From Haloquadratum sp. J07HQX50 (GTDB lineage Archaea > Halobacteriota > Halobacteria > Halobacteriales > Haloferacaceae), in contig KE356563.1 in the NCBI GenBank assembly GCA_000416005.1, positions 838,384-843,585 of the forward strand: 5,202 nt of DNA, written 5' to 3'. Positions 4,920 through 5,202 of the stretch are shown piece by piece (positions within the stretch are counted from its first letter, which is position 1; every line of letters starts with the position of its first letter). The notes under the pieces are model-generated. The model saw only the letters and a program-made list of their open reading frames with translations, searched no databases and had not been told where the DNA came from. A program made the translations under genes and the position numbers.

Positions 4920-5202
4920 ATGGTAAAGATAAGGAAAGCGTCTAAAATGATCGCGGATACGGTCAGTTACCTGACAGAGCTAGAAAACTCTGACTGTGAT
5001 GTGCAGTATACGCGGGGTCATTTTGATACTGGGCAATGGTCAGTTGAATATAGTCACCGAACACAGATTGGCCTTGACCACGGAGTGTCTTTAGACTCTC
5101 AGAATCAGACACAGAGAGATGCATCTCTACAGGTGGAACTGCGTTCGACCACAGATGAAAGGATACTTGTCGCTGATCTTCCTGATTCAATTGATTTAAC
5201 AG
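4920..5202 (+). CDS. gvpH: Gas vesicle protein GvpH, N-terminal part (runs off the window)
   Basis: The frame stays open from ATG 4920 to the right edge, giving 94 complete residues. Position after gvpG fits gvpH. The sequence shows recognisable GvpH features: a short N-terminal helix (IADTVSYLTELE), a VEYSHRTQIGLDHG stretch, a polar linker, then ERILVADLPDSIDL. That last segment corresponds to the start of the Hsp20-like (small heat shock, alpha-crystallin type) domain of this family. GvpH is regarded as a non-essential helper that may act as a chaperone for gas vesicle proteins. An in-frame ATG at 4947 would remove nine residues (MVKIRKASK); neither start has a clear Shine-Dalgarno sequence, so the start is uncertain. 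The similarity is moderate and the call leans on gene order as well. Confidence 0.85.
   Translation, partial: MVKIRKASKMIADTVSYLTELENSDCDVQYTRGHFDTGQWSVEYSHRTQIGLDHGVSLDSQNQTQRDASLQVELRSTTDERILVADLPDSIDLT

Noticed and set aside
4963..5190. 75-codon minus-strand open frame at the right end
   Set aside because: It lies opposite gvpH, which is supported by gene order and motifs; no family features are visible in the antisense product.
1..5202. CRISPR arrays, tRNA or rRNA genes, insertion sequences
   Set aside because: No regular spaced repeats, cloverleaf-like segments, transposase motifs or flanking target duplications were seen; nearly all sequence is explained by gvp genes.

Overview
This window is the 5' part of a gas vesicle (gvp) gene cluster from a haloarchaeon. 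GvpA, GvpN, GvpO, GvpF and GvpG match, from memory, the Halobacterium salinarum proteins closely. GvpC has the haloarchaeal layout of seven imperfect repeats, a long Glu/Ser-rich linker and a C2H2-like finger. The proteins are acidic, as in salt-in organisms, yet the DNA is A+T-rich for a haloarchaeon. Low G+C, a gvp cluster on a single strand and no gvpD/gvpE in view suggest Haloquadratum or a relative. That genus assignment is inference.

Layout, all on the + strand: the 3' end of a TrpG/PabA-type glutamine amidotransferase (2-115); a 136-bp promoter region with a TATA-like box and several inverted repeats (116-251); gvpA (252-470); a T-rich gap that may act as a partial terminator (471-544); gvpC (545-1708); gvpN (1717-2742); gvpO (2751-3101); a ParA/MinD-family ATPase gene (3111-3911); a 70-bp gap with two small inverted repeats (3912-3981); gvpF (3982-4620); gvpG (4624-4875); and the 5' end of gvpH (4920 to the window edge). 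No gene-free stretch exceeds 300 bases.

How the genes work together: GvpA forms the ribbed gas vesicle wall and GvpC binds its outside and stiffens it. GvpN (AAA+ ATPase) and GvpO support assembly. GvpF, GvpG and GvpH belong to the accessory set (F-M) that nucleates the vesicle. The 8-9 nt spacing from gvpC through parA suggests a gvpA-C-N-O-parA transcription unit. gvpF-G-H follows after a larger gap that may hold its own promoter.

The most notable element is the ParA-type ATPase placed between gvpO and gvpF, with no ParB partner visible. It could position or partition gas vesicles, as ParA/MinD proteins do for carboxysomes and other cargo. A perfect 7-bp inverted repeat lies over its start codons. 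A perfect 10-bp inverted repeat brackets the gvpA promoter, which is interesting because the usual GvpD/GvpE regulators are absent from the visible part of the cluster.
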